The notes: generated from the sequence alone by a model not told the origin. A stretch of 64,000 nucleotides of DNA from Corynebacterium kalidii (GCF_022869005.1 NZ_JALIEA010000011.1:280416-344415); one strand, 5' to 3'; positions 42,163-51,028 are shown, numbered from the stretch's first letter. A program made the numbers and translations.

Positions 42163-43938
42163 ATGAATGTCAGCGGGATGGAAGAGCACCTCCGTGGCCG
42201 GGTGTACACGGTCGACCAGGTCCGCCGGGCGGAACAACCGCTGCTCGACGCGCAGACGGAACCGGACCAGTTGATGCGTTCGGCGGCGTCGGCGGTGGCG
42301 GAGGCCGCTGGGGTGATGCTGCGTCGGGACGTGCCCGCACCGGCGCAGGACCGGGTGCTGCTCGCGGTGGGCGCCGGTGGCAACGGCGGGGACGCCCTCT
42401 ACGCCGGTGCCGTGCTGGCCGGGCAGGGGTGGCCGGTGGAGGCCGTGTTGCTGGGCCGTGGGGGACGGGTGCACGAGCCGGCCCTGTCGGCCTACCGCGA
42501 GGCCGGTGGTGTGGTCGTCGAGCTGGACGAGGTGCGGCGGACGCCGCCCCGTTGGCGGCTCGTCGTCGACGGGGTCCTCGGTATCGGTGGCGGCGGTGGC
42601 CTGGGTGGCGGTGCCGCCGTGCTCTTCGCCGCTGTCAGCGCATGGTCGGTCCCGGTGCTCAGCGTGGACGTCCCCTCGGGGATCGGGGCGGACTCGGGCG
42701 CGACCCCGCCGATGACCGACATCGTCGATTCGCCGGAGCCGCGGAACCGGGGGGCGGGACGTCCGGGGACGACGGCGCTGATGCGCGACCGGGTCCCGGC
42801 ACATGTGATCGCGGATGTGACGGTGACCTTCGGTGGTTTGCGACGGGCGCACGCGGTCAACGCCTACTGCGGCCAGGTGGTGCTGGCGGACCCGGGGTTG
42901 GGCGGCGACGCCTCACAGACGATCGGCGCCCGGCTCGCCGAACTCACGGGGCTCACTGACCTCGCCGGGCTCGCCGGCACCGGCGGTACCGTGGTCCGGA
43001 CCCGCCGGGCGGTGGCCCCGGCAGGGGAGTACGACTTCTCCGGGACCTCCCTGGCCGGTGTCCCGATGTCCCGGCCGTCCCGGGTACGGGCGCCGGGGCC
43101 CTACGACGACAAATACTCCGGGGGCGTGCTGGGGGTGTGTGCCGGGTCGGCGACCTACCCCGGGGCGGGCGTGCTCACGACCACGGCGGCGGTACGGGCC
43201 ACCAGCGCTATGGTGCGGTACGTCGGCGAAGCGGCGGGGGACGTCGTCCGGGCGTGCCCGGAGGTCGTGTGGGCGCCGTCGGTGGAGGAGTGCGGCCGGG
43301 TGCAGGCATGGGTCGTGGGGCCCGGCCGCGGTACCGACGACGGGGCCGCGGCGGAACTGGGCACGCTGCTGCGTCGTCCGGAACCACTGGTGGTCGACGC
43401 GGACGCGGTCACCCTGCTCGCGGAACGGCGGGACCTCCGGGACCTGCTCGTCGCACGTGGGGCGCCGGGTGGTGCAGCGGCCGCGACGGTGCTGACGCCG
43501 CATGCCGGTGAGTTCCGGCGCCTGGCGGCCGCCGTCGGGGACGTCCCCGACCCGGACGACGACCGGATCGGTGCGGCGGTGACGTTGGCCCGGGCCCTGG
43601 GGTGCGTGGTGCTGCTCAAGGGACGCCACACCGTGGTGACCGACGGGGCCACGGTGGACTGCACGGACGCCGGGACCTCCTGGGCCGCCACACCGGGGTC
43701 CGGTGATGTGCTCGCCGGGATGGTCGGGGCCCTGCTGGCGGAGGGTGCGGCGCGGCACGGCGAGGGGTTTACCGCGCGGCGGCCCACCGACGACGCGGTC
43801 GCACTGCATGCCGTGGCCGCGTCGATCGCGGCGCGGACACCGGAGGGGGAGGCCCCGACGTCGGCGTCACGGATCGCCGAGGCGGTCCCGAGGGCCCGGG
43901 CGTCGGCGGGCCCGGCCCACACCCGCCGGGCCTACTGA
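42163..43938 (+). CDS. nnr: bifunctional NAD(P)HX epimerase / dehydratase
   Basis: 591 residues. The N-terminal YjeF_N epimerase domain (VYTVDQVRRAEQPLLDA; VGAGGNGGDALYAGAVLAGQ; LSVDVPSGIGADSG) is fused to the C-terminal ADP-dependent dehydratase (YSGGVLGVCAGSATYPGAGV; GTSWAATPGSGDVLAGMVGA). It repairs hydrated NADH and NADPH. Arrangement as in E. coli Nnr. Leaderless start. Confidence 0.94.
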   Translation: MNVSGMEEHLRGRVYTVDQVRRAEQPLLDAQTEPDQLMRSAASAVAEAAGVMLRRDVPAPAQDRVLLAVGAGGNGGDALYAGAVLAGQGWPVEAVLLGRGGRVHEPALSAYREAGGVVVELDEVRRTPPRWRLVVDGVLGIGGGGGLGGGAAVLFAAVSAWSVPVLSVDVPSGIGADSGATPPMTDIVDSPEPRNRGAGRPGTTALMRDRVPAHVIADVTVTFGGLRRAHAVNAYCGQVVLADPGLGGDASQTIGARLAELTGLTDLAGLAGTGGTVVRTRRAVAPAGEYDFSGTSLAGVPMSRPSRVRAPGPYDDKYSGGVLGVCAGSATYPGAGVLTTTAAVRATSAMVRYVGEAAGDVVRACPEVVWAPSVEECGRVQAWVVGPGRGTDDGAAAELGTLLRRPEPLVVDADAVTLLAERRDLRDLLVARGAPGGAAAATVLTPHAGEFRRLAAAVGDVPDPDDDRIGAAVTLARALGCVVLLKGRHTVVTDGATVDCTDAGTSWAATPGSGDVLAGMVGALLAEGAARHGEGFTARRPTDDAVALHAVAASIAARTPEGEAPTSASRIAEAVPRARASAGPAHTRRAY

Positions 43939-43965
43939 CGGGGAACGGCCGTCAGGGGCGGCCGG

Positions 43966-45972
43966 TCAGTTGACGCACATCGGGCCGTCGCCGCCGGCGT
44001 CGATGGCGCCGCGGTTCGAGGCGGAGGAGTCGGACTCCTCCGGGGTGCCCACCGCGCCGACGTTGTCGCCGGACCCGGTGTCGGCCCCGGCGCCGCCCCC
44101 GTCGTTCTGGCCGAGGACGTCACCGCCGGTGGCGTCGACACCCGGGGTGCCGACGTTCCCGGGATCCGCCGACCCGCCCGAGCTACCCGAGCCGGACTCG
44201 CCGACGGCGGGCAGCGGTTCGTCGACGCCGGACGCCGAGGTCCCCGGACCGTCGTAGGTACCGGACAGGGTGACGCGGATCTCCCCGGGCTCCAGGCCGG
44301 AGTCCTCGACCACCTCGAGCCCGCCGAGCTGCTCCGCCAGGCCGCGTGCCGCCGGGTCGTCCTTGTCGGCGACGTTGACCTGGCTCTCGGAGATGCCGGT
44401 CTCCGTCGCGTTGCCGACCTCGCCCATGGCGTAGCCGGCACCGGAGATCAGGTCGCCGACGCGGGAGGCCAGCCCCCCGACCTCACTGGCGTTGTAGACC
44501 GACACCGTGGACCCGGCGGGGTCGTAGTCCTCGATGGCGCCACCGGAGCCGCTGCCGTCCTCGCTGCCCTTGCCGTCGCCGGAGTCCCCGCCCTTGTCCG
44601 GTGCGCTGTCGCCGAGCAGGTCCTCGAAGAAGCGGTGGACCTGGTTCTTGTCGATGGTCACCACGGACTCGCCGAGATCACCGGTGCCGTCGATACTGGT
44701 CACCGGGATGGTCTGGAAGGTCACGTTCCCACCGGTCAGCCCCTGCATCTGGGTGGCGAGGCCCATCACGTCCCAGCCGTCGTCCAGGGTCACGGACCGC
44801 TCCACGGCGCTGCTGAGGTCGTTGAGCTTGTTCGGGTTGCTCAGGGTGGAGGTGCTCAGGATCCTGTTGGTCAGGCTGGCCATGTAGACCTGCTGGCGGG
44901 TGATGCGGTCCAGGTCGCCACGGGGCAGGTCGTGGCGCTGACGCACGAAGCTCAGGGCGTCGGCGCCGCTGAGGGTCTGCCGCCCGGCGGGGAACTTCGC
45001 CCCGGAGAGCGGCTCGTCGACCGGGTTGTTGAGGCAGACGTCGACACCGCCGACGGCGTCGGTGAGCAGGACGAACCCCAGCAGGCCGACCTCGGCGTAG
45101 TGGTCGACCTCGATACCGGTGACGTCGGCGACCGTGCCGATCAGCGCCTCGCGTCCGGCGGCCGTCGACTCGCGGTCGATCTTGTCCTTGTCCGGCTCCT
45201 CGCCGTCGTTCATCGCGGCCTGGGTCAGTTCGTCCTGGGTCAGCGCCTTCGTGGCGCCGTACACCCCGTTCAGTTTCGTGTTGCCGAGGTCGTCGTTGTG
45301 GACGTAGGTGTCGCGGGGCAGGGACACCGCGGTCGCCGAGGAACCGTCGTCGGGGACACGGATCAGGATGATCGTGTCGGTGTTGGTCGCCTCCTCCTCG
45401 CCGGCGCGGAGCATGTCGATCTCCTCCTGGCTGAGCTCCTTGCCCTTGGCGTCCGTGCGGGAATCGACGCCCACCAGGAGGATGTCGGTCGCGCCGTCGG
45501 ACTGGTTGCCCAGGTTGAGGCCGCCGGCCTGGCTGATGTCGGAGCCGAGCCGTCCCACCGAGGAGTAGGCGTACGTGCCGCCGGCGAGCATGATCGCCGA
45601 CAGCAACGCCAGGACCACCTTGACCGGGGTGGGGCCCAGCTGGCGGTGTCCGGGGGCGGTGGCCACGGACCCGTGGACCGTCCGCGAGCTCCGCTGCGGG
45701 GCGCGACGTCGTCCGCCCGCGGTGGCACCGGCGGCACCGGCGCCACCGGCGGCGCGGCTGTGCCGGGGACGTTGCGACGGCTGCGCACGCTCGGCACGCT
45801 CGGCACGGTCAGGCCGCTCCGCCCGTTCCGGACGTTCCTGCCTCTGCGACCTCTGCGGGGTCTGCCGCGGCCGTTCCGGGCGCGGAGGCACCTCGTCGCG
45901 GCGGTGGTGCCGGCCGCCGTGACCAGGGGTCTCTCCACGTCCGTTGCGCGGAGACCTGTCAGAATCGCTCAT
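43966..45972 (-). CDS. lcpA: LytR-CpsA-Psr (LCP) family envelope-polymer ligase
   Basis: 668 residues: a long basic/Glu-rich cytoplasmic head (RPRQTPQRSQRQERPERAER), one span (VVLALLSAIMLAGGTYAYSS), the LCP catalytic domain (DILLVGVDSRTDAKG; NTDTIILIRVPDD; VSLPRDTYV; GADALSFVRQRHDLPRGDLDRITRQQ with the conserved Arg residues) and a C-terminal LytR_C domain (TVSVYNASEVGGLASRVGDL). In mycobacteria and corynebacteria the equivalent (Lcp1/LcpA) attaches arabinogalactan to peptidoglycan. Located beside the rhamnose linker genes. GAAAGGT precedes ATG; TAGAGT at 46019-46024 is a likely -10. Confidence 0.93.
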   Translation of the reverse strand: MSDSDRSPRNGRGETPGHGGRHHRRDEVPPRPERPRQTPQRSQRQERPERAERPDRAERAERAQPSQRPRHSRAAGGAGAAGATAGGRRRAPQRSSRTVHGSVATAPGHRQLGPTPVKVVLALLSAIMLAGGTYAYSSVGRLGSDISQAGGLNLGNQSDGATDILLVGVDSRTDAKGKELSQEEIDMLRAGEEEATNTDTIILIRVPDDGSSATAVSLPRDTYVHNDDLGNTKLNGVYGATKALTQDELTQAAMNDGEEPDKDKIDRESTAAGREALIGTVADVTGIEVDHYAEVGLLGFVLLTDAVGGVDVCLNNPVDEPLSGAKFPAGRQTLSGADALSFVRQRHDLPRGDLDRITRQQVYMASLTNRILSTSTLSNPNKLNDLSSAVERSVTLDDGWDVMGLATQMQGLTGGNVTFQTIPVTSIDGTGDLGESVVTIDKNQVHRFFEDLLGDSAPDKGGDSGDGKGSEDGSGSGGAIEDYDPAGSTVSVYNASEVGGLASRVGDLISGAGYAMGEVGNATETGISESQVNVADKDDPAARGLAEQLGGLEVVEDSGLEPGEIRVTLSGTYDGPGTSASGVDEPLPAVGESGSGSSGGSADPGNVGTPGVDATGGDVLGQNDGGGAGADTGSGDNVGAVGTPEESDSSASNRGAIDAGGDGPMCVN

Positions 45973-46018
45973 TCCAGACCTTTCGGCGGTGTTCGGGGGA
46001 TGTCGGTGTCACCAGGGG

Positions 46019-46024
46019 ACTCTA
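46019..46024 (-). promoter_or_regulatory. -10 box TAGAGT for lcpA
   Basis: Minus strand, leader of about 40 nt carrying GAAAGGT before ATG 45972. Confidence 0.4.
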
Positions 46025-46194
46025 CTAGTTACGGGGACGGTTTCGGTGATCCCCGACCGACACCGGCCGGCCGCGGGCAGGCCACGGGCCGCGGCAGGCG
46101 GGCGCCGGCGCGTAGTGTTGGCGCCGATCGTCGTGCTCGTTCCGGACGTCGCCGCACCCGGTGCCGGCGTCCGGCAGACAGGGAGGTGTCCACA

Positions 46195-47076
46195 GTGACG
46201 GTAATGGTGACCGGTGCGCACGGCCAGGTGGGCCGGTGTCTCGTCGACCGCGGGGCCGACGGGCTCACCCGGGACGACCTCGACCTGGCGACGGCCGGGA
46301 CGGCGGAGTTCCGGGCGACGGCCTCGGCCCTGTTGACCGGGGACCGGCGTCCCGACGTGATGGTCAACACAGCCGCGTGGACGGACGTCGACGGGGCGGA
46401 GGACCCGCAGAACCGGCGCACCGTGGAGGCCGTCAACGCCGTCGCCCCCGCCGAACTGGCACGCGTGGCCGCCGCGGCGGGGGTGCGCTTCATCCACGTC
46501 TCCACGGACTACGTCTTCTCCGGACCAGCCCCCGACGGGTCCCGCGGCTGGGGCGCCGACGACCCCGTGAATCCGGCCAACGAGTACGGCCGCACCAAGA
46601 GCGAGGGTGACCACGGTGTCCTCGACGCCGGCGGGACGGTGGTCCGTACGTCCTGGGTCTGGTCGGGCCCGGACGCCCCGGGACGGGACTTCGTCTCGGT
46701 GATGGCCACGCTGGCGGAGAACGGCGTCGACCCCCGCGTCGTCGACGACCAGGTGGGACGGCCCACCTACGCCCCCGACCTCGCCGGGGAGCTGTGGACG
46801 TTGGCACGTCTCGACGGCCCGTCCGGGATCCTCAACATCACCAACTCCGGCGAGCCGGTCTCCTGGTACGGCCTGGCCCGGGAGGTGTTCCGCTGCACCG
46901 GGCACGACCCGGCACGGGTGAGCCCGTGCACCACGCGCGACTGGCCCACACCGGCGGCCCGCCCGCCGTGGTCCGTCCTGGACCTGGGCCCCTGGACAGC
47001 CCGGTCGGGACAGACACCACCGGACTGGCGGGACAGCGTGCGACGGGGACTCGGGTCCCGTTTTCGGCTAGGGTGA
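46195..47076 (+). CDS. rmlD: dTDP-4-dehydrorhamnose reductase
   Basis: 293 residues. Last step of dTDP-L-rhamnose synthesis. NAD(P)-binding VTGAHGQVGRCLVD, AAWTDVDGAEDPQNRR, FIHVSTDYVFSG and the catalytic Tyr/Lys in NEYGRTKSEGD. GTG 46195 is chosen since GGGAGG (46181-46186) lies 8 nt upstream; the frame is open much further upstream only as antisense of lcpA. First gene of the rmlD-wbbL-manC unit, as in mycobacteria. Confidence 0.93.
   Translation: MTVMVTGAHGQVGRCLVDRGADGLTRDDLDLATAGTAEFRATASALLTGDRRPDVMVNTAAWTDVDGAEDPQNRRTVEAVNAVAPAELARVAAAAGVRFIHVSTDYVFSGPAPDGSRGWGADDPVNPANEYGRTKSEGDHGVLDAGGTVVRTSWVWSGPDAPGRDFVSVMATLAENGVDPRVVDDQVGRPTYAPDLAGELWTLARLDGPSGILNITNSGEPVSWYGLAREVFRCTGHDPARVSPCTTRDWPTPAARPPWSVLDLGPWTARSGQTPPDWRDSVRRGLGSRFRLG
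47069..47074 (+). promoter_or_regulatory. -10 box TAGGGT for wbbL (leaderless)
   Basis: Ends 7 nt before GTG 47082 and overlaps the rmlD stop codon by one base. Confidence 0.55.
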
Positions 47077-47081
47077 CTCCC

Positions 47082-47972
47082 GTGAAACCGATCGCCGTCA
47101 TCACCGTCACCTACTCGCCGGGGGAGTACCTCACCCGTTTCCTTGACTCGGTCCCCGCCGCCACCGACCAGGGGGCCGTGGTGGTCATGGCCGACAACGG
47201 CTCCACCGACGGGGCCCCGGAGGCCGCCGCCCGACGTGACGGGGTCGAGCTGCTCCGCACCGGCGGGAACATCGGCTACGGCGCCGGGATGAACGCCGGG
47301 GTGGAGTCGCTGCGCGCCCGGCGGGAGGCCGGGGAGATCGACGGTGAGTTCCTGGTGATCTCGAACCCGGACGTCGTCTTCGACCCCGGTGCCGTCGACC
47401 GGATGGTGGAGGCCGCACGCCGCCACCCGCGGGCCGGTGCGGTGGGCCCGCTGATCCGTGAGGTCGACGGGTCGGTGTACCCCTCGGCCCGGTCGGTGCC
47501 GACCCTGGGGGCGGGCATCGGCCACGCGCTGCTGGCACCGGTGTGGAAGAACAACCCGTTCACCCGCCGCTACCTGGCCGACGCGGTGATGGACAGGGAG
47601 CGGACGTCCGGGTGGCTGTCCGGGTCCTGCCAGCTGCTGCGCTGGGAGGCGTTCGACGCGGTCGGGGGATTCGACGAGCGCTACTTCATGTACATGGAGG
47701 ACGTGGACCTGGGCGACCGGCTGGCACGCGCCGGGTGGGAGAACGTGTTCACCCCGACGGCGGAGATCACCCACGCCAAGGGGCATTCCGCGGGGAAGCA
47801 CCCGGAGATCACGCTGCCGGCCCACCACGACAGCGCCTACCGTTTCCAGGCGGACCGGCTGTCGGCCTGGTGGCAGGCCCCGGTGCGGCTCGCCCTGTGG
47901 GCGGGGTTGAAACTCAGGGGGGCCGTGGCGGTCGCACTGGCGCAGCGGGCGCGCCGTTCACCGTCGGACTGA
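47082..47972 (+). CDS. wbbL: GT2-family rhamnosyltransferase (arabinogalactan linker)
   Basis: 296 residues. GT-A fold: VITVTYSPGEYLTRFLDSVP, the sugar-nucleotide loop VVMADNGSTDGAPE, LRTGGNIGYGAGMNAGV, the metal-binding EFLVISNPDVVFDPGAV and acceptor region GWLSGSCQLLRWEAFDAVGG FDERYF. In mycobacteria WbbL adds rhamnose to decaprenyl-PP-GlcNAc, forming the galactan linker; same gene order here. Uses the dTDP-rhamnose made by RmlD. Confidence 0.92.
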   Translation: MKPIAVITVTYSPGEYLTRFLDSVPAATDQGAVVVMADNGSTDGAPEAAARRDGVELLRTGGNIGYGAGMNAGVESLRARREAGEIDGEFLVISNPDVVFDPGAVDRMVEAARRHPRAGAVGPLIREVDGSVYPSARSVPTLGAGIGHALLAPVWKNNPFTRRYLADAVMDRERTSGWLSGSCQLLRWEAFDAVGGFDERYFMYMEDVDLGDRLARAGWENVFTPTAEITHAKGHSAGKHPEITLPAHHDSAYRFQADRLSAWWQAPVRLALWAGLKLRGAVAVALAQRARRSPSD

Positions 47973-47983
47973 GTTCGGTCGGA

Positions 47984-47989
47984 TAACCT
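47984..47989 (+). promoter_or_regulatory. -10 box TAACCT for manC (leaderless)
   Basis: Ends 7 nt before GTG 47997 in the 24-nt gap after wbbL. Confidence 0.55.
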
Positions 47990-47996
47990 CCCAAGG

Positions 47997-49127
47997 GTGA
48001 ACAGAGACGAACGAGAAAATTCCTCACCCTCGACCCCTGACACGCACAACGGTCTGGCCGCCGACACCGACGCCGTGATCCTCGTCGGCGGTAAGGGCAC
48101 GCGTCTGCGCCCCCTGACCAACTCCATCCCCAAGCCCATGCTCCCGGTGGCGGGGTACCCGTTCCTCCAGCATCTGCTGGGGCGGATCCGGGACGCCGGC
48201 ATGACGCACGTGGTCCTGGGTACCTCGTTCAAGGCGGAGGTCTTCGAGGAGCACTTCGGCGACGGGTCAGAGCTCGGCCTGGAGATCGAGTACGTCGTCG
48301 AGCACTCCCCCCTCGGCACCGGCGGCGGTATCCGTAACGTCCTGCCGTACCTGCGGCACGACCGGGCGATGGTCTTCAACGGCGACATCCTCGGCGGGAC
48401 GGATCTCGGCGCCGTGCTGCGGACCCACGTCGACAACGACGCCGACGTCAGCCTCCACCTGCTGCGCGTGGCGGATCCGCGCGCCTTCGGCTGCGTGCCC
48501 ACCGCGGAGGACGGACGGGTGCAGGCGTTCCTGGAGAAGGCCGAGGATCCGCCCACCGACCAGATCAACGCCGGGTGCTACGTCTTCCAGCGGGACATCA
48601 TCGCGTCGATCCCGGAGAACCGGGTCGTGTCGGTGGAACGCGACGTGTTCCCCGACCTCCTGGAGAAGGGGCGCCGGCTGTACGGCCACGTGGACCAGGC
48701 CTACTGGCGCGACCTGGGGACCCCGGACGACTTTGTCCGCGGCTCCTCCGACCTGGTGCGCGGCATCGCCCCGTCGCCGCTGTTGGCGGGACGCAACGGT
48801 GAGGCGTTGGTCGACGAGTCGGCCGCCATCGCCGGTGGGGCGCTGCTGCTCGGGGGCACGGTGATCGGCCGCGGCGCCGAGATCGGTGCCGGTGCCCGGG
48901 TGGACACCTCGGTGGTCTTCGACGGTGTGGAGATCGAGGCCGGGGCGACGGTGGAGCGCTGTGTCGTCGCCGCCGGCGCCCGCATCGGTGCCCGCGCCCA
49001 CCTGCGCGACACCGTGGTGGGGGAGGGCGCCGTGGTCGGTGCCCGCTGTGAGCTGCAGGGCGGTGCCCGGGTGTGGCCGGGCGTGACGCTCCCCGACGGA
49101 GGCCTGCGTTTCTCCAGCGACGTCTGA
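47997..49127 (+). CDS. manC: mannose-1-phosphate guanylyltransferase
   Basis: 376 residues. Makes GDP-mannose for lipoglycans and protein mannosylation. Nucleotidyltransferase signature VILVGGKGTRLRPLTNSIPK; FLEKAEDPPTDQINAGCYVF; C-terminal left-handed beta-helix of hexapeptide repeats (ARVDTSVVFDGVEIEAGATV...). In relatives annotated manC, mpg or rmlA2; the rhamnose pathway uses a different RmlA, so ManC is preferred. Works with ManA and ManB encoded at 51-53.6 kb. Confidence 0.88.
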   Translation: MNRDERENSSPSTPDTHNGLAADTDAVILVGGKGTRLRPLTNSIPKPMLPVAGYPFLQHLLGRIRDAGMTHVVLGTSFKAEVFEEHFGDGSELGLEIEYVVEHSPLGTGGGIRNVLPYLRHDRAMVFNGDILGGTDLGAVLRTHVDNDADVSLHLLRVADPRAFGCVPTAEDGRVQAFLEKAEDPPTDQINAGCYVFQRDIIASIPENRVVSVERDVFPDLLEKGRRLYGHVDQAYWRDLGTPDDFVRGSSDLVRGIAPSPLLAGRNGEALVDESAAIAGGALLLGGTVIGRGAEIGAGARVDTSVVFDGVEIEAGATVERCVVAAGARIGARAHLRDTVVGEGAVVGARCELQGGARVWPGVTLPDGGLRFSSDV

Positions 49128-49300
49128 CCCCCGGACGGGGCGGGGCCACCGTGGATCAAAATATTTCGATATCTTGTGCCTCCGACCCCCGATGCGGCCC
49201 TTCATCTTCTACATGTAGTGGTCTCCCCGGGGAAATACCTGCCCATATCGTGCCTGTCAGGACGCTGTGAATACGTACGCGGCCCGAAATGACGTAACCC

Positions 49301-49318
49301 GTGTGACTGGTGTGACTG
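49301..49318 (+). repeat. tandem 9-bp repeat upstream of the whcD promoter
   Basis: GTGTGACTG occurs twice without spacer, 28 nt before the -35. Candidate binding site for two protomers of an activator. Confidence 0.55.
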
Positions 49319-49345
49319 ATGTGGTTAATCTGCCTGGTCGGAAGG

Positions 49346-49376
49346 TTGACGCTATGGAATTGCCCGTGTGTAATCT
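49346..49376 (+). promoter_or_regulatory. promoter of whcD: TTGACG-19-TAATCT
   Basis: -35 TTGACG (49346-49351) and -10 TAATCT (49371-49376) with 19 bp spacing, giving a leader of about 53 nt with GAGGAG before GTG 49436. The clearest two-box promoter of the window. Confidence 0.65.
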
Positions 49377-49435
49377 TCCGTGTGAACACAGGCCGGTGAA
49401 AGACCGGCGTCGCGGATTTCGGTGAGGAGACAACG

Positions 49436-49858
49436 GTGGACAACCCGGCGGACGCCTTTCGTGGTCCCTTCTCGGAGGGGTCCGCAGCCGTGGACGGTGA
49501 CGAAACCCGGTCCGGCCGGGCGGACGGCACCGGTGTGTCCGGCGAACTCCCGGACCTGCTCCGTGGCGGTGTCGACGACTACACGCCCAGCGCCTTCTCG
49601 GACCTGACCGAGGATTTCGACCTCCTCTTCGACGCCGTCGAACAGGACTGGCAGGAGCAGGCGCTCTGCGCCCAGACCGACCCTGAGGCATTCTTCCCGG
49701 AGAAGGGCGGGTCCACCCGCGAGGCCAAGCGCATCTGCCGCGCCTGCGGTGTCCGTGACGAATGCCTCGAGTACGCCCTCGAGCATGATGAGCGCTTCGG
49801 CATCTGGGGTGGCCTGTCCGAGCGCGAGCGCCGACGCCTCAAGAAGCGTCTCGGCTGA
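49436..49858 (+). CDS. whcD: WhiB-family iron-sulfur regulator (WhcD/WhiB2)
   Basis: 140 residues with an acidic N-terminal extension of about 70. The four cluster cysteines are at about 78, 101, 104 and 110 (ALCAQTDPEAFF; CRACGVRDEC), followed by the turn FGIWGGLSERERRRLKKRLG and basic C-terminus for DNA or sigma binding. WhiB2/WhcD controls septation and growth, probably together with WhiA. Position between manC and manB matches whiB2 in mycobacteria. Confidence 0.93.
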   Translation: MDNPADAFRGPFSEGSAAVDGDETRSGRADGTGVSGELPDLLRGGVDDYTPSAFSDLTEDFDLLFDAVEQDWQEQALCAQTDPEAFFPEKGGSTREAKRICRACGVRDECLEYALEHDERFGIWGGLSERERRRLKKRLG

Positions 49859-49874
49859 CCGGGGCCCCGCCGGC

Positions 49875-50381
49875 TCAGTCCCAGCGGAAGGCGGGGTCGA
49901 CCATCCCGGGGTCGACGTTGAGGTAGGTCGCCACCAAACGGGCGATGACGAACCTCAGCCACTCCTCGGTCTCGATCCGGTCACCGGAGCGCTGTTCGAC
50001 AGGCCGGCGGAAGATGATCAGCCGCGGGCGCGTGGGGGAGCCCGTCTCGTCGACGCCTGCCGGGACCAGTCGACCCAACGGCACCGGCCCGTCGGCGGCC
50101 ACCTCGTCCGACCAGTGCGCGGACGAGGAGTCCAACCTCATCCTGGGGACGAGGTCGATCGCGACGTCCAGCCCGTCGAGCCGGTCGCCGAACCGTTCCA
50201 GGACCGGGGCGTAGGCGTCCAGGACCGCCGCGTCGAAGGTCTCGGCGCGGGTGGCGTACCGGGGCAGCTTCGGCATCAGCACACCCCGCAGACCGTGGCC
50301 GCGCGTGTCCCGGGCCAGCGCCTTGGTGGGGTGGCCCGGTGCCGGTTCACGGCGTGAGGCGGGGGTGGTGGGGCGCGTCAT
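49875..50381 (-). CDS. metallopeptidase-like family protein (Rv3259 type)
   Basis: 168 residues. LDVAIDLVPRMRL, LIIFRRPVEQRS and EEWLRFVIARLVATYLNVDP match the conserved family next to whiB2 in actinobacteria. In zincin-like relatives an HExxH helix would lie where this protein has RFVIARLVATYL, so the metal site is absent and peptidase activity is unlikely. N-terminal 35 residues are basic and Pro/Arg-rich. Convergent with whcD, divergent from the DUF3499 gene. Confidence 0.75.
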   Translation of the reverse strand: MTRPTTPASRREPAPGHPTKALARDTRGHGLRGVLMPKLPRYATRAETFDAAVLDAYAPVLERFGDRLDGLDVAIDLVPRMRLDSSSAHWSDEVAADGPVPLGRLVPAGVDETGSPTRPRLIIFRRPVEQRSGDRIETEEWLRFVIARLVATYLNVDPGMVDPAFRWD

Positions 50382-50469
50382 TCCACCGATCCTAGTCCGC
50401 CACTCGCCGGGAGACCGGGTGCGACAGGCGGGTCGAGGAGCCGTCCGGCACTCCGGTCGGGTACCGGAC

Positions 50470-50475
50470 TAGGAT
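50470..50475 (+). promoter_or_regulatory. -10 box TAGGAT for the DUF3499 gene (leaderless)
   Basis: Ends 7 nt before GTG 50483; decides this GTG over the one at 50474. Confidence 0.6.
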
Positions 50476-50482
50476 GGTGGCC

Positions 50483-51001
50483 GTGACTGACTACCGACAG
50501 TGTTCCAGGCCCGGCTGCGGCAACCGTGCGATCGCGACCCTGCGATACAACTACGCCGCCCGCACGGCGATCGTGAACCCCCTGGAGCCCGGGGACGACC
50601 CGCACAGCTGGGATCTGTGCGACCGTCACCTCTCCAGGCTGACAGTGCCCGAAGGCTGGGGGCTGCAGCGGACCGAGGACGCACCCCGGGAGGGGACCGT
50701 CCCGCTGTCCGCGTTCGCCGACCCGGCGTTCACCGGCCCCGGGGGCGACATCGCGGACGAGGACTTCACCGACGAGGAGATGCAGGCCCTCGCCGCGGCC
50801 CTGGAGGACGGCGCCGGCGCACCGTACCTGACCGACGGCGTGGACGGCGGTTCCCGTGCCTCGGCGCAGCGTCAGCCAGTGTCCCGGGTCGTCCGGCGTA
50901 CCGACATCCCGCAGCCGTCCGGCCACCACCCCTCGCGGCGGAACCTTCCGGGCCGTGCCCCGCAGCGCCACCTGCGCGCAGTGCACTACGACGGCGAATG
51001 A
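50483..51001 (+). CDS. DUF3499 protein with probable zinc site (Rv3258c type)
   Basis: 172 residues. The N-terminus YRQCSRPGCGNRAIATLRYNYA and SWDLCDRHLSRL give three cysteines and a histidine spaced like a zinc ribbon. The C-terminal part is charged and low in order. Always found beside whiB2 and manB in mycobacteria and corynebacteria, role unknown. Leaderless start; the manB gene follows 27 nt later. Confidence 0.85.
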   Translation: MTDYRQCSRPGCGNRAIATLRYNYAARTAIVNPLEPGDDPHSWDLCDRHLSRLTVPEGWGLQRTEDAPREGTVPLSAFADPAFTGPGGDIADEDFTDEEMQALAAALEDGAGAPYLTDGVDGGSRASAQRQPVSRVVRRTDIPQPSGHHPSRRNLPGRAPQRHLRAVHYDGE

Positions 51002-51028
51002 TCCACGCAGAACACCAGGAGAGTTGAC

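Larger units (their letters stand above)
49128..49435. other. 308-nt intergenic region upstream of whcD
   Basis: An AT-richer patch (49158-49175, with ATATTTCGATATC) opens the region. It holds a tandem 9-bp repeat (49301-49318), two TAATCT hexamers, a promoter at 49346-49376 and a small hairpin in the leader (GCCGGT-gaaag-ACCGGC, 49392-49408). No open frame of note. Confidence 0.6.

Noticed and set aside
44635..46194. Open frame continuing upstream of rmlD for 1.5 kb
   Set aside because: It is antisense to lcpA; the RmlD fold begins at the GTG at 46195, which has its own ribosome site.
49875..50381. Active zinc peptidase
   Set aside because: No HExxH or similar motif in the sequence.
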